From Zetaproteobacteria bacterium (lineage in GTDB: Bacteria; Pseudomonadota; Zetaproteobacteria; Mariprofundales; Mariprofundaceae), in assembly GCA_003228735.1 (NCBI GenBank), contig QIFG01000076.1:1-64000 (forward strand): a DNA stretch of 64,000 bases, in the 5' to 3' direction. The notes beneath the pieces were generated by a model. It made no database searches. It was given only the letters and a program-made list of their open reading frames with translations, and was not told the DNA's origin. Shown here one piece after another: positions 24,174 to 33,481 of this stretch (positions are counted from its first letter, which is position 1; each line of letters opens with the position of its first letter). The position numbers and the translations under genes are program-made.

Positions 24174-24887
24174 TCACTCAAACCGCACAAGCACAAGATA
24201 TCCCAATACCCGGATCATGTAGAGGAATGTCTTGATGCCACTGATAGAACTGGCGCCATGTTCGCGGCTTCGCATCTCAACCGGCGCTTCCCTGGCTGTA
24301 AGCCCGTGATGGAAAGCCCTGGCCAGCGAAATAGGCTCTGGATAGTCGTGCGGATAATCCTCCGCAAAGAAAGATATCGCCGTACGATCCATCAGCCGCA
24401 GTCCGCTTGTGGCGTCGGTGATGCTCTGCCCGAACTGCTTCTTCAGAAAACCGCCGATGATCCGGCTGCCCAGACGCCGGGCCCAGGTTGAGCGAAAAGT
24501 GTCCTCCTGCAAATAGCGTGAACCGATCACAATATTGGCAGGGCATTCCTCGTAGGCATGCAAAAGCTTTGCCACCTGATCCGGTGGATGCTGGCCATCG
24601 CCATCCACCTGAACACAGAAATCGTAGCCATGCTCTTGGGCATATTTGATGCCTGTATGTACGGAACCCCCGATGCCGAGGTTCTCGATATGTTGCACGC
24701 AAAACGACAGCCGACTCGCCACCTCAAAGGTGTTGTCATCAGAGCCGTCATCTACAACCAGCGTGCCATAGCCGCGCTGCATGCCTCTGATTTCGTCAAG
24801 CAGAGCACCAATGTTTTCCCCCTCGTTATAGCAGGGGATGATCAACAACACCTTGGGCTGCGAAGGCTGCTTTTGTTTCTCAGGCAC
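24174..24887 (-). CDS. GT2 family glycosyltransferase (DPM1/polyprenyl-phosphate type)
   Basis: The 237-residue protein is a GT-A domain without membrane spans: LLIIPCYNEGENIGALLDEI, LVVDDGSDDNTFEV, and the metal-binding VQVDGDGQHPPDQV (about 105-118). Short stand-alone proteins of this type transfer a sugar to dolichyl or undecaprenyl phosphate. The partner DUF2304 membrane protein is the next gene. Its start overlaps the end of the radical SAM gene by 8 bases. Confidence 0.9.
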   Translation of the reverse strand: MPEKQKQPSQPKVLLIIPCYNEGENIGALLDEIRGMQRGYGTLVVDDGSDDNTFEVASRLSFCVQHIENLGIGGSVHTGIKYAQEHGYDFCVQVDGDGQHPPDQVAKLLHAYEECPANIVIGSRYLQEDTFRSTWARRLGSRIIGGFLKKQFGQSITDATSGLRLMDRTAISFFAEDYPHDYPEPISLARAFHHGLTAREAPVEMRSREHGASSISGIKTFLYMIRVLGYLVLVRFE

Positions 24888-26406
24888 CGGAATTACCTTT
24901 TGACTTGCCCAACATTCGGCTTACTCGATGGCGCATTATCAGCATCAGCACAAAACCAATCCGCCATGGCAGGTTCTCGATCTTTGTCTGCGGCCGCCCA
25001 AATACTGCACGCAGGCCCTGCAGCCACAGATCGGCTCCCTTTTTCAGCTTTTCGATCAGGAAAATTCGCGTCAATTCAGAACGCCGGTGGCTGTATGTTT
25101 CATATGCCTTCCGCCCCTTCGGGCTGAAACTTGGCAGGGCATCCTGATCATCTATATCAATCTGCCTGCCCTTATACAGCGCACTGCCGGCAAACGGCGC
25201 AACCACAAATACCGCCACCTCATCCAGTCCCGCCCGCACCATCTTCCCCAGATATTCACAGGATAGGCGGTGATCTTCTTCCGTTTCGGCAGGATGCCCT
25301 GTGAGCAGGCAGGCCTGGGTACGGATGCCGTAACTCCGGCAACTGGCGATAAGTTTGAGTGCATGCGCATGGTCAAAGCGCTTGCCGATAACTTTCAGCA
25401 CATTATTGCTGCCTGACTCGGGACTGATCGAAAGGTATCGGCAACCGGCTTCAGCAAATAAAGGAACCTGATCCAGATGCACGGTTTCCGCCTTGGCGCC
25501 GCTGACAAAGTAGAAGAATACACCGGCCTGACGTTCAATCAGCAGCCGGCAAATCTCGTCCCATCGCTCGCTCTTTATGGTCGGATTCACATCCTCGATC
25601 TGAAAATGGCGCACGCCATAGCGGTCGCGTAATGCTATAATTTCCGATACCACCTCATCCGGATTGCGGCTGCGCCATTTTCTCCCATTCGTTTCTGGAA
25701 TGACGCAGAAATCACACGGATACGGACAGCCTCGTGAGGTGAGAATAGGCAGGAATTTCCCTGTTTTCGGGCCATGCGAATAAGGAAGCGACCAGTACCC
25801 CTGTAGGTTGAACATGCTCCAGGCAGGGACAGGATAGGATGGGAGGGAATCAGAGAGCCGCTTCAGCACATGTCCGGCAGGTATCTTTGGAACCAGCATA
25901 TTGCTGGGTACCGGCGCTCCTTCCTCTCTTTTCAGATAACGGATAATCTCATCCCAATTGGCATAAACCTCTCCACACAGCAGGGCATCCACACCGCAGG
26001 AAAAAAAGTTTTCGCCCATATGCGGCAGTGAAAAACCGGTTACTGCCTGCGAATTCTCCAGAACCGCAATAACAGCTTCTGGCCGCCTGGCGCGCAATTG
26101 CCCGGCGATATCCAGAAGCTCGGCACTCGACATAAAAGAAATCGCATACAGGACAAACACCTGCGCCTCACTAATGGATGGGGAATCCAGAAATTCTGCG
26201 ACGGAAGCACCTTGCAAATAGTGATCACCGCGCTCGGAAAGCTGAGTTGGGGAAGTTCCGAACAGGTCGATAACCGAAACCTCGTCACCGCGCTCTTGAA
26301 GAAAGGCGGCTAGAACCGCCAACTCCAGCGGCCAGTAGGGAATGCCGGAACCAAGGAAGTCTCCTTTCTGGATGGCAAGCCGCGGCGAAATCAACGTGAA
26401 GTGCAT
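24880..26406 (-). CDS. B12-binding-domain radical SAM protein
   Basis: The 508-residue protein has an N-terminal cobalamin-binding-like Rossmann domain (about 1-160), though without an obvious DxHxxG motif, and a radical SAM barrel with the 4Fe-4S motif SRGCPYPCDFC (Cys227, Cys231, Cys234). The C-terminal region is helical and basic. Cobalamin radical SAM enzymes methylate unreactive carbons or rearrange substrates; in a glycan locus a sugar or lipid modification is likely, but the reaction is not known. It is overlapped by the GT2 gene downstream and follows the FAD oxidoreductase after 15 bases. Confidence 0.85.
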   Translation of the reverse strand: MHFTLISPRLAIQKGDFLGSGIPYWPLELAVLAAFLQERGDEVSVIDLFGTSPTQLSERGDHYLQGASVAEFLDSPSISEAQVFVLYAISFMSSAELLDIAGQLRARRPEAVIAVLENSQAVTGFSLPHMGENFFSCGVDALLCGEVYANWDEIIRYLKREEGAPVPSNMLVPKIPAGHVLKRLSDSLPSYPVPAWSMFNLQGYWSLPYSHGPKTGKFLPILTSRGCPYPCDFCVIPETNGRKWRSRNPDEVVSEIIALRDRYGVRHFQIEDVNPTIKSERWDEICRLLIERQAGVFFYFVSGAKAETVHLDQVPLFAEAGCRYLSISPESGSNNVLKVIGKRFDHAHALKLIASCRSYGIRTQACLLTGHPAETEEDHRLSCEYLGKMVRAGLDEVAVFVVAPFAGSALYKGRQIDIDDQDALPSFSPKGRKAYETYSHRRSELTRIFLIEKLKKGADLWLQGLRAVFGRPQTKIENLPWRIGFVLMLIMRHRVSRMLGKSKGNSGA

Positions 26407-26421
26407 GAGGGGTAACAGGGA

Positions 26422-27849
26422 CTAATCGAGCACCGGATAATGGCTGGTACGCCGGCGTTCAACCTCCCAATCCAGGCTTTGACCATCCTGCCTGCCAGCA
26501 ACAAGCCAGCGGGCGCAACCATATCCGATGTCCATGGCATCTAGGGTGCCGATGTAGTTGAAGGCGCCTTGTCGGCCGACTGTGCGAAAGTTTGCGATAC
26601 CATCCAGTTCGCTCAGGATATTCTTCAGGGCCGGCTCAAACCCAGGCCGGAATACCGGGTACGAGCGTGGCAGGCGGATTACGCGGCTGTCCAAAACCCT
26701 GAATCCGGTATAGCCCATCCGTTGCATACCCTCTTCAGCCTTGGCTATCAGTTCATCATCGGAGCAGTCGCTCATCGGACGCATCTCATTATTCATGATT
26801 TCGCAGCAGACAATGCTGCCGTCCGGCGTCATATCCGGATCAAAGGATTCCTGCTCGCTGATGCGATGAAACGCCACCTCCGGATCGGGAATAAACAGCC
26901 ACGATTCATCCAAAAGGCTTGGGCGATCAATCTTGAAAAACACAAGCAACAGATCATTCAGTTGGACCGTTTTGCGGATTAGATCACCGGCATCTGAAGA
27001 CAATCCGCCTTTCATCAAATGCGTCAGCAGGCCCAAGGGCAGGCTGGAAACAACAATATCATCATCCTGAAGGCATGTTTCCTCTTGCTTATCCGTTTGC
27101 AGATTGCGCCAGGAAAGGGTGGACACGCGTCCATTCTCCACCCCGATCTTCGTGACCTCACGCTGAAGCAGAAACTTTCCCTTATTCTGAGCTTTCTTGA
27201 AAATCGCCTGCCACAGACGCTGCAGCCCTCCCCGTGGATATCTGAAGGTCAGCGCCTCAAACTGGCTGGTTTTTTGCATGCCTGTAACCCGCTGGATTAC
27301 CTCCCACAATGACGGGGTTTGCACCCTCCCCTGCGACAGCTTCACATCCAGATTTTTCGGATCCCCCCACAGTTTGAGCGCAATCGGCTTGAACAACACC
27401 TCATACAAAGGCGCCCCCAGCCGGCCGATGAGGTCATCCTCAAATGTTTGAGAAGCTTTACTGTTAATCAGGGAGAAAACCCGGGCAGCCGCATAACCCA
27501 GAATCATTCTTATAAAGGTTGTGATCCCAAAAACCCTTGCCAGAGAAAATGGGGAGGGGGGATAAGGAAGAAAGTGCCCGTGCATGTAAATACTGCTTTT
27601 TTTCTCCCGCGTCAGCCAGTCATCAGGACTCAGCAGGTTCTCGACTCGCGACATCAGGGCTTTGTCCTGTGTGAAAATTTTATGCGGCCCGAGATCATGC
27701 TGCCCATAATTTTCCCAAGTCAGGGTCTGTGCCAAACCACCCAACTGTGCACCACGCTCCAATAATACAAAATCCAGCCCGTCTTCATTGCCTAGGCCAT
27801 CTATAACGGCCAAGCCGGCAGGCCCACCACCAAGGATATAAACCGTCAT
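26422..27849 (-). CDS. FAD-dependent amine-oxidase/protoporphyrinogen-oxidase-like oxidoreductase
   Basis: The 475-residue flavoprotein starts with the dinucleotide-binding motif VYILGGGPAGLAVIDGL, followed by LLERGAQLGGLAQTL and the GPHKIF segment also seen in UDP-galactopyranose-mutase-like proteins, and ends with NYIGTLDAMDIGYGCARWL. Members of this group in glycan clusters oxidise, reduce or isomerise nucleotide-linked sugars or lipids; I cannot tell which. Its ATG overlaps the methyltransferase stop by 4 bases (ATGA), so the two are co-translated. Confidence 0.82.
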   Translation of the reverse strand: MTVYILGGGPAGLAVIDGLGNEDGLDFVLLERGAQLGGLAQTLTWENYGQHDLGPHKIFTQDKALMSRVENLLSPDDWLTREKKSSIYMHGHFLPYPPSPFSLARVFGITTFIRMILGYAAARVFSLINSKASQTFEDDLIGRLGAPLYEVLFKPIALKLWGDPKNLDVKLSQGRVQTPSLWEVIQRVTGMQKTSQFEALTFRYPRGGLQRLWQAIFKKAQNKGKFLLQREVTKIGVENGRVSTLSWRNLQTDKQEETCLQDDDIVVSSLPLGLLTHLMKGGLSSDAGDLIRKTVQLNDLLLVFFKIDRPSLLDESWLFIPDPEVAFHRISEQESFDPDMTPDGSIVCCEIMNNEMRPMSDCSDDELIAKAEEGMQRMGYTGFRVLDSRVIRLPRSYPVFRPGFEPALKNILSELDGIANFRTVGRQGAFNYIGTLDAMDIGYGCARWLVAGRQDGQSLDWEVERRRTSHYPVLD

Positions 27850-28763
27850 GACTTCAAGCGCGCCAGCGTGGTGGTCTGGCTGGCATAATACGGAATGGGA
27901 ATTTTCTGAATAAACTCAGGCGTCACTTTCTTGAGAAAATCACTCAGGGGAATCTTGTAGTGAATCGCCATATCCTCAAGATAGCCGAACTGTAGAATCT
28001 GCCAGTAACGTTGGAAGTAGAAGGCTTCAAAACCGCAGCGATTGCAAATTTCCGCAGTGGTCTTTCGCGTGAAGTGATGCAGGTGCACCGAAAGAATCCA
28101 CCAGAAGCGTCGGCCTGCCACTTTCGCCTGCCATGTGCCGATATCAGGAAAGTTGATGAGCAGGATTCCTTCAGGCTTGAGGAGTTTGGCAATTTCCGAT
28201 AACGCCGCCTTCGGCTCCGGCAGGTGTTCAATCACATCCCACAGGCAAATCATGTCAAAGCTTTCCGGTTCAAAATGATGCCTCTCGATAGTGCCCTGCT
28301 CTATCTGCAGGCCACGCTCCTTGCCGCGTTCAACCAGATATTGCGATGGCTCCATGCCCCAGGCGTCATAACCAAACCGGGTGGCCGCATCCAGGAACGC
28401 CCCACCAGCGGTGCCAATATCCAGTACTCGCGCTCCATTGGCGGGTAATCTCTGCGACAGGGACTCCAGAGCCCGGTAAAAACTGTCTACCCGCATCGGA
28501 TACTGGCTGTCGTGGCCTGCTTCATCCGATTCCATGTATCCCTGGATGATCGCCTCGGCCGAATAACGCGGGCTTTCGAATATCATACCGCAGCTTTGAC
28601 ATTGAACGAGGTGCTGGGTTCCAGGAATGCCGGATGCCGCACCATAGAGCTTGGCCGGATCCTGAACATCGACCCATGGCTCATAATACAAATCCGATTT
28701 CGTGGAATCACAAACCGGACAAGCGACTGGCGATTTTCGGGGAAAGCTCTGGATTGACATCAT
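27846..28763 (-). CDS. Class I SAM-dependent methyltransferase with N-terminal zinc ribbon
   Basis: The 305-residue protein has an N-terminal cysteine ribbon (ACPVCDSTK and VQCQSCGMIF) and a methyltransferase core with SAM loop VLDIGTAGGAFLDAA and FDMICLWDVIEHLPEP. It resembles the protein at 13627-14448 in domain layout. It is the first gene of the long leftward run; a 101-base divergent gap separates it from the GT4 gene on the other strand. Two adjacent ATG codons (28763, 28760) can start it. Confidence 0.88.
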   Translation of the reverse strand: MMSIQSFPRKSPVACPVCDSTKSDLYYEPWVDVQDPAKLYGAASGIPGTQHLVQCQSCGMIFESPRYSAEAIIQGYMESDEAGHDSQYPMRVDSFYRALESLSQRLPANGARVLDIGTAGGAFLDAATRFGYDAWGMEPSQYLVERGKERGLQIEQGTIERHHFEPESFDMICLWDVIEHLPEPKAALSEIAKLLKPEGILLINFPDIGTWQAKVAGRRFWWILSVHLHHFTRKTTAEICNRCGFEAFYFQRYWQILQFGYLEDMAIHYKIPLSDFLKKVTPEFIQKIPIPYYASQTTTLARLKS

Positions 28764-28864
28764 ACAGTATCCTGAAAGTCAAATGCTGGCGGTCAACCTA
28801 ATAAAAGCTTTTCTAGATTACAACGTGCGACACAGCTAGTTTCTTGCTGGGAAAACTGTTGAAT
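28764..28864. promoter_or_regulatory. Divergent intergenic region, likely promoters both ways
   Basis: Two oppositely oriented glycan operons start on either side of these 101 bases, so both promoters should lie here or within the flanking genes. On the minus strand TTGACC is followed 17 bases later by AGGATA, which is a weak sigma70-like pair ending close to the ATG. I see no clear operator and no convincing plus-strand promoter. Confidence 0.35.
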
Positions 28865-30004
28865 ATGCGCATCTTTATCATTGCCTACTACCATGATCCT
28901 CGCCTCAAGAAAAAGGCAGGTGGTCTCATCCGCATGTTTGAGTTGGCCGACAATCTCATCAAACTGGGTCATGAAGTTCGGATGGTCCTGCCCATGATTG
29001 GAAACCCAAAAACCCAAACCCTGGCCCATGTGACCACGATTCCCCTTATCGATATTCCAGTCCTCCGGCCACTATTCTTTCACCTTCTCTCATCGCTTTA
29101 TTTACTTGCAACGGTCTGGGGAAATGCGGACTTGCTTTATGTTCGGCAAATGAATTCTTTTCTTCCCTCCCTGATTGCGCACATAACAGCCAGACGCACG
29201 ATATATGAAATCCCGAATGATCCGTTTATTGACTACCAGAATCTGCCACCGGTCAAGCGCATGCTTGCACAGACCATGGATCGTCTCTCAATAGTCCTTT
29301 CAGAAAAAGTGGTGGTACTGTCCGAGTGGAGTAAATCGCGCCTGCATCAACTCGGCAAGGTTGAAGAATCGAGGATTCTCGTCATGCCAAGCGGCACGGA
29401 TACGGAACTGTTTGTACCGCTATCGAAAGAGGCTTGCTGCCGAAAGCTGAACACCGATCCTTCATTTTTTTATGTGGGCTTCATTGGCACTTTTCTTTCC
29501 TGTCAGGGGGTCGACACATTGATTTCGGCTGCCCCGGCCATTCTGAGACAGCATCCGAAAACCAGATTCCTGTTGGTAGGCGATGGCCCGATGCGCCAGA
29601 AATGGGCAGGCATGATTGAAGAAAAGAGCTTGAAAGAAGCCTTTATCTTTACCGGACATATCCCCTATAAAGAGATGCCCGGTCATATCGGAGTCATGGA
29701 TATTTGTGTAGCCCCGCATCAGGAGGGCAGCAATCAGGCATCGCCGGTAAAACTGTTTGACTATATGGCTTGTGGAAAGCCAATTGTTGCCAGCAACATT
29801 CCCGTTGTGAAAGAAATCTTAGGAAAAGCCAATTGCGCAACAATAGTCTCAGCAAATAACGTTTCCGAACTGGCTCAGGCAATTAGTTTACTTGTCAGCG
29901 ATCCGAATCAGTGCAGTTCTCTGGGGGCCAACGGGCATAATTACGCCATGCAGCACTTCGACAGAAAAGAGATAACAAAAAAGTTTATTAGCGAGGTGAA
30001 TTAG
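28865..30004 (+). CDS. GT4 family glycosyltransferase
   Basis: This GT-B enzyme of about 379 residues begins MRIFIIAYYHDPRLKKKAGGLIRMFELADNL and has YVGFIGTFLSCQGVDTLI at the second-domain start and the donor-binding APHQEGSNQASPVKLFDYMACGKPIVASNI, where Asp replaces the second Glu of the usual EX7E. The upstream TTG at 28844 is in frame, but the ATG at 28865 fits the family N-terminus. It is the first gene of a five-gene plus-strand block that looks more AT-rich than its surroundings. Confidence 0.88.
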   Translation: MRIFIIAYYHDPRLKKKAGGLIRMFELADNLIKLGHEVRMVLPMIGNPKTQTLAHVTTIPLIDIPVLRPLFFHLLSSLYLLATVWGNADLLYVRQMNSFLPSLIAHITARRTIYEIPNDPFIDYQNLPPVKRMLAQTMDRLSIVLSEKVVVLSEWSKSRLHQLGKVEESRILVMPSGTDTELFVPLSKEACCRKLNTDPSFFYVGFIGTFLSCQGVDTLISAAPAILRQHPKTRFLLVGDGPMRQKWAGMIEEKSLKEAFIFTGHIPYKEMPGHIGVMDICVAPHQEGSNQASPVKLFDYMACGKPIVASNIPVVKEILGKANCATIVSANNVSELAQAISLLVSDPNQCSSLGANGHNYAMQHFDRKEITKKFISEVN

Positions 30005-30008
30005 ATTT

Positions 30009-30941
30009 ATGCGTCAAAAAATAATCGCCTTTCTAAAAAAAACTCCCGTTCTTTATCCCATCATTCGATATATAACGGGAACGGTGATTCAGCTATCGAC
30101 AGGACAGCGAAACACCACCTTTTTTTCATATAAGGGAAACATTCAAGACGGTAAGGCCTATCAAATTACCAAACAGAACAAGAAATTCTCCCTTTACAGA
30201 GACCGGCTTGAAGAATTACGCTCATTTTTCCAACTGGGGTGGTTCCGGCTTATGACTCATTTTATTGCAAACGGAACGCCAAATACAAACTACTACCAGT
30301 TCAAAAAACTGGAGCATTTTGAGAAAATCGGAACGGATACGCAGACATTAAAGAAGGCCTATGAATCAGCAGCTTTCATGTACACAGCCCGGCTGATGCT
30401 CGCGTACCACAATTACGATATCGGCCTGAAGGGCCATGAAATCGCTTCCGGATTCCTGTCGCTTAATACCAACGCCCTGCGTGTACTTGACTACGGCTGC
30501 GGGGTGGCAGATCCATCATTGATTCTGGCGCTGCTTGGCGCTGAAGTAACCATTGTGGATTTAGATGATCCCAAGCTCTCATTTGCTGAGTCGCGCTTCA
30601 AAAAACGTGGCCTGGAGATCACAAGAATCGCGACAGAACAGACTGAATCACCGGTCAGCCTGAACGGTAAATACGATTTTGTTATCTTGGCCGAATTCCT
30701 TGAACATGTCCGTAATCCAAGGCTGTACCTGGAGCATGTCCTTGCACACATGGGCAAGGATGCCATCCTTTATGATTCGCTAGGGCCAACACACCAATAC
30801 GGCATCTATGGTGATCACCTCAAAGAAGCCAAAGAGCAGATTGAGTCAACTGATTATTCCGATTTCCATCATGCCCATTTGGCTCCTGCTAACAAAATGT
30901 TTAACGCTGACGGCTTCAAGCATTTCTATATTCGGAAATGA
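30009..30941 (+). CDS. Class I SAM-dependent methyltransferase
   Basis: The 310-residue protein has a ~140-residue N-terminal part rich in aromatic and basic residues and then a methyltransferase core: RVLDYGCGVADPSLILALLGAEVTIVDLDD (about 156-185) and YDFVILAEFLEHVRNP. It should methylate a sugar or lipid intermediate. It starts 4 bases after the GT4 stop. The N-terminal extension has no match I recognise. Confidence 0.83.
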   Translation: MRQKIIAFLKKTPVLYPIIRYITGTVIQLSTGQRNTTFFSYKGNIQDGKAYQITKQNKKFSLYRDRLEELRSFFQLGWFRLMTHFIANGTPNTNYYQFKKLEHFEKIGTDTQTLKKAYESAAFMYTARLMLAYHNYDIGLKGHEIASGFLSLNTNALRVLDYGCGVADPSLILALLGAEVTIVDLDDPKLSFAESRFKKRGLEITRIATEQTESPVSLNGKYDFVILAEFLEHVRNPRLYLEHVLAHMGKDAILYDSLGPTHQYGIYGDHLKEAKEQIESTDYSDFHHAHLAPANKMFNADGFKHFYIRK

Positions 30942-31011
30942 TGCGGCTCTGGCTTTGCTTCGATAGCAGCAAGAACACATGCCTCAGCTTTAATAAAAGC
31001 CTTATCCCGCT

Positions 31012-32514
31012 ATGACATTTCAATCAAACCGGCTTTCTCTTATCACTTGCATCATCATAGGCGCCGCTATATTACGCATCTTGCTTTTCAATGACGGGAT
31101 ACGTGGTTCGGACGCCTATCTGTACGCCATGAGCGCCCATGAAATTGCACAAGGCACATACAACCTGGACATTCTCAGCCCCTATTATGAATTGAGATAT
31201 GTGCTGCTGCTGCCAACCGCCATCTGTTATGCGCTATTTGGTGTTAACGATGTTTCTTCCTCGCTGTATCCCCTAACCGCTTCGCTACTAAATATTTATT
31301 TGATTTTTTTGTTGGGAAAACGGCTGTTCAACCGAGGAACTGCTTTATTTGCAGCCTTTCTGACTGCCATCTTCCCACTAGACATCATGACCGCAACATT
31401 ACTCAGTCCGGACAGTATTCTGCCGCTGCTTTCTTCCCTTGCCATGCTACTATATGTGATTGCTCTGACCCGACCAGATCGGCCCAGCGCCTGGCAACAG
31501 TATCTACTGTGTGGAATCGTTATAGGGTTGGCGGCATCAGTGAGAATCACTTCTTTTTTTCTGTTTTTCGCCCTGCTATGCCATTGCACCCTGACCAGCC
31601 AGGAAAGCTTCATCAGGCAGGCTCGTATCTTTGCAATAGTAAGTATTGGCATGGCGCTTCCCTTTCTCTCCGAGGCAATTTACGCCTATGTGCAGAGTGG
31701 AGACATACTGCTTCGGCTGCACCGAACCATGGATGCCAAAGAAAGTTTAAATGCACTAAGTGCCCCGAACATCCTTTCCACACTAATGTACTATCCAAAA
31801 GGCATGCTTGGATTTGAACTCACAGGGCTTGCAACGCACGGATTTACGTGGTGGTTTGCTATTGGCGGCATTGTTCTGGCATGGAAGAGGCATATTCGCC
31901 ATTTCCCTCTTTTGCTCACCTGGATTGGCGTCCCTTTGTTTGGATATATCTGTATCGCATTGCTAACACCCCTGGCCATCGACTATCGGTTGCTGTCAAT
32001 CGCCTCCCCGCCCATGCTTCTTTTCTCCGGTTATTGCCTGGCTTCACTAATGAATCGCTTCTTGAGAAATCAGAACCGATTACTGCTGGCGCTCTTGCTA
32101 GCCGGGTTAACCGCCATGCACGCCTATGGTGCTGCCCGCATAGGACAAAATATTGAGGATGACGCAGCGCCTTATATTGCCGTGGCTAACCTGCTCAAAG
32201 AGAAGCCGTGCCGAAATATCTATGTTCATCACCCTCGTTGGCCACTGTTTCTGAAATATTACCTTCGCTATAATGAGTGTTCAAAATATGAAAATATCAT
32301 GAAATATTCACGCAAAGAAATCTTGCGTTTGAAAAATGGCGTTGTAATCATCCATCCAAGATACATGGAGGCAGATACGATAGGCCGGCCATTGGGTCAG
32401 AAATCCGTCCTTTCGGAGCTTGTCAAAAATCCGCCGGACAACTGGAAGAAAGTTCTTTCCTATAAAGGGAACCCTTCCTATAACAACGTCTACATGTACG
32501 TAATTGATAACTGA
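31012..32514 (+). CDS. GT39-like (ArnT/PMT-type) membrane glycosyltransferase
   Basis: The 500-residue protein has about 11 membrane spans. After the first span comes NDGIRGSDAYLYAMSAHEIAQGTYNLD, matching the acidic first-loop motif of the GT39/GT83 clan, with the pair reduced to SDAY. A periplasmic C-terminal domain of about 130 residues follows the last span. It would transfer a sugar from a polyprenyl-phosphate donor in the periplasm. An oligosaccharide polymerase-like role cannot be excluded. The gap to the methyltransferase gene is 70 bases. Confidence 0.75.
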   Translation: MTFQSNRLSLITCIIIGAAILRILLFNDGIRGSDAYLYAMSAHEIAQGTYNLDILSPYYELRYVLLLPTAICYALFGVNDVSSSLYPLTASLLNIYLIFLLGKRLFNRGTALFAAFLTAIFPLDIMTATLLSPDSILPLLSSLAMLLYVIALTRPDRPSAWQQYLLCGIVIGLAASVRITSFFLFFALLCHCTLTSQESFIRQARIFAIVSIGMALPFLSEAIYAYVQSGDILLRLHRTMDAKESLNALSAPNILSTLMYYPKGMLGFELTGLATHGFTWWFAIGGIVLAWKRHIRHFPLLLTWIGVPLFGYICIALLTPLAIDYRLLSIASPPMLLFSGYCLASLMNRFLRNQNRLLLALLLAGLTAMHAYGAARIGQNIEDDAAPYIAVANLLKEKPCRNIYVHHPRWPLFLKYYLRYNECSKYENIMKYSRKEILRLKNGVVIIHPRYMEADTIGRPLGQKSVLSELVKNPPDNWKKVLSYKGNPSYNNVYMYVIDN

Positions 32515-32518
32515 CCCC

Positions 32519-33481
32519 ATGCGCTGCACAGCCAATCAGCATCCTCATAAGCGCAATCACCTTTCCCGCTTTGTACGGCGCGTTGCCGGTTACGCACCTG
32601 TGCTTGGCCTGGTCGCCCGGCCAGATAGAAAAATGGGTATCAGCGTCTTCATGCGGGTCAGAAACGAGGCAGACTGGATACTGCCTTCCATTCTTTCACT
32701 TCAGGACTTTGCCGATGAGATCATCGTGGTAGATAATGGTTCAGAAGACGGCACGGTCGAACAAATAAGACAGGTTCAAAAGAAGATAACGATCCCTGTT
32801 CGGCTGTTTGAAGAGCCGGAACTGGACATCCATGACCTGTCCAACTTTGCTCTTGCAAGAACAACATTCCACTGGACTGTCCGCTGGGACGGCGACTTCG
32901 TTGCCCATACCACGGGAGAAAATAACATTTCTGGCCTGAGAGAGCGACTGCTATCACTGGATTCCAGACGTTATTACCTCATCTACCTGCGGCTCATTAA
33001 CCTGTGCGGCGATCTGTGCCATCAGGATTCCAGGGAGATGGTGCACATCGAAGAATATATCCACAGCTATTCCGATCAGGCCCGTTATATCCATCCCGGT
33101 CGTTTCGAGGCGCTGCAAACGCCAAAATATTATCGTGCCCTCTTCTGGTACGAGCCTTATGCCTTTCACGTCAACGTAAAACCCGCCCGCAGAATGCTGA
33201 TGCGCCACTTCTGGGAGGACTGGATGGAGCTGAAGGATTATCAGCGACACCCCAGACTTGAAGATTATGTGGAGGCTCATCTACCGGATGTTTTCGGAAC
33301 GAGTTCCTGGGATGAAGCACAGCAAGCCTGTATTCTAAAAGCTTCGGACAACTATATCCGATACAGTCAGGATACCTTTGGCCCCCACCCCGAGCTTCTT
33401 CGACCGCACCTGAAGAAACCAAAATATCAGCTACTGTACGATAATGGCGGCATTACCGGACGCCTTGAAAATGTCAGCTGA
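32519..33481 (+). CDS. GT2 family glycosyltransferase
   Basis: The product is about 320 residues. After a short basic N-terminus comes a GT-A domain with GISVFMRVRNEADWILPSILSLQ, IIVVDNGSEDGTVEQI and the metal-binding TVRWDGDFVAHT. The start at the ATG at 32519 is 4 bases after the GT39-like stop; an earlier TTG at 32504 overlaps that gene. The C-terminal half (about 200-320) is not recognised. It overlaps the following GT4 gene by 11 bases. Confidence 0.87.
   Translation: MRCTANQHPHKRNHLSRFVRRVAGYAPVLGLVARPDRKMGISVFMRVRNEADWILPSILSLQDFADEIIVVDNGSEDGTVEQIRQVQKKITIPVRLFEEPELDIHDLSNFALARTTFHWTVRWDGDFVAHTTGENNISGLRERLLSLDSRRYYLIYLRLINLCGDLCHQDSREMVHIEEYIHSYSDQARYIHPGRFEALQTPKYYRALFWYEPYAFHVNVKPARRMLMRHFWEDWMELKDYQRHPRLEDYVEAHLPDVFGTSSWDEAQQACILKASDNYIRYSQDTFGPHPELLRPHLKKPKYQLLYDNGGITGRLENVS

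Noticed and set aside
15878-28763. Exosortase (XrtA/PEP-CTERM) locus
   Set aside because: The amidotransferase is of a type found in such loci, but no exosortase, PEP-CTERM protein or Wzc/Wza-like export protein is recognisable in the window.
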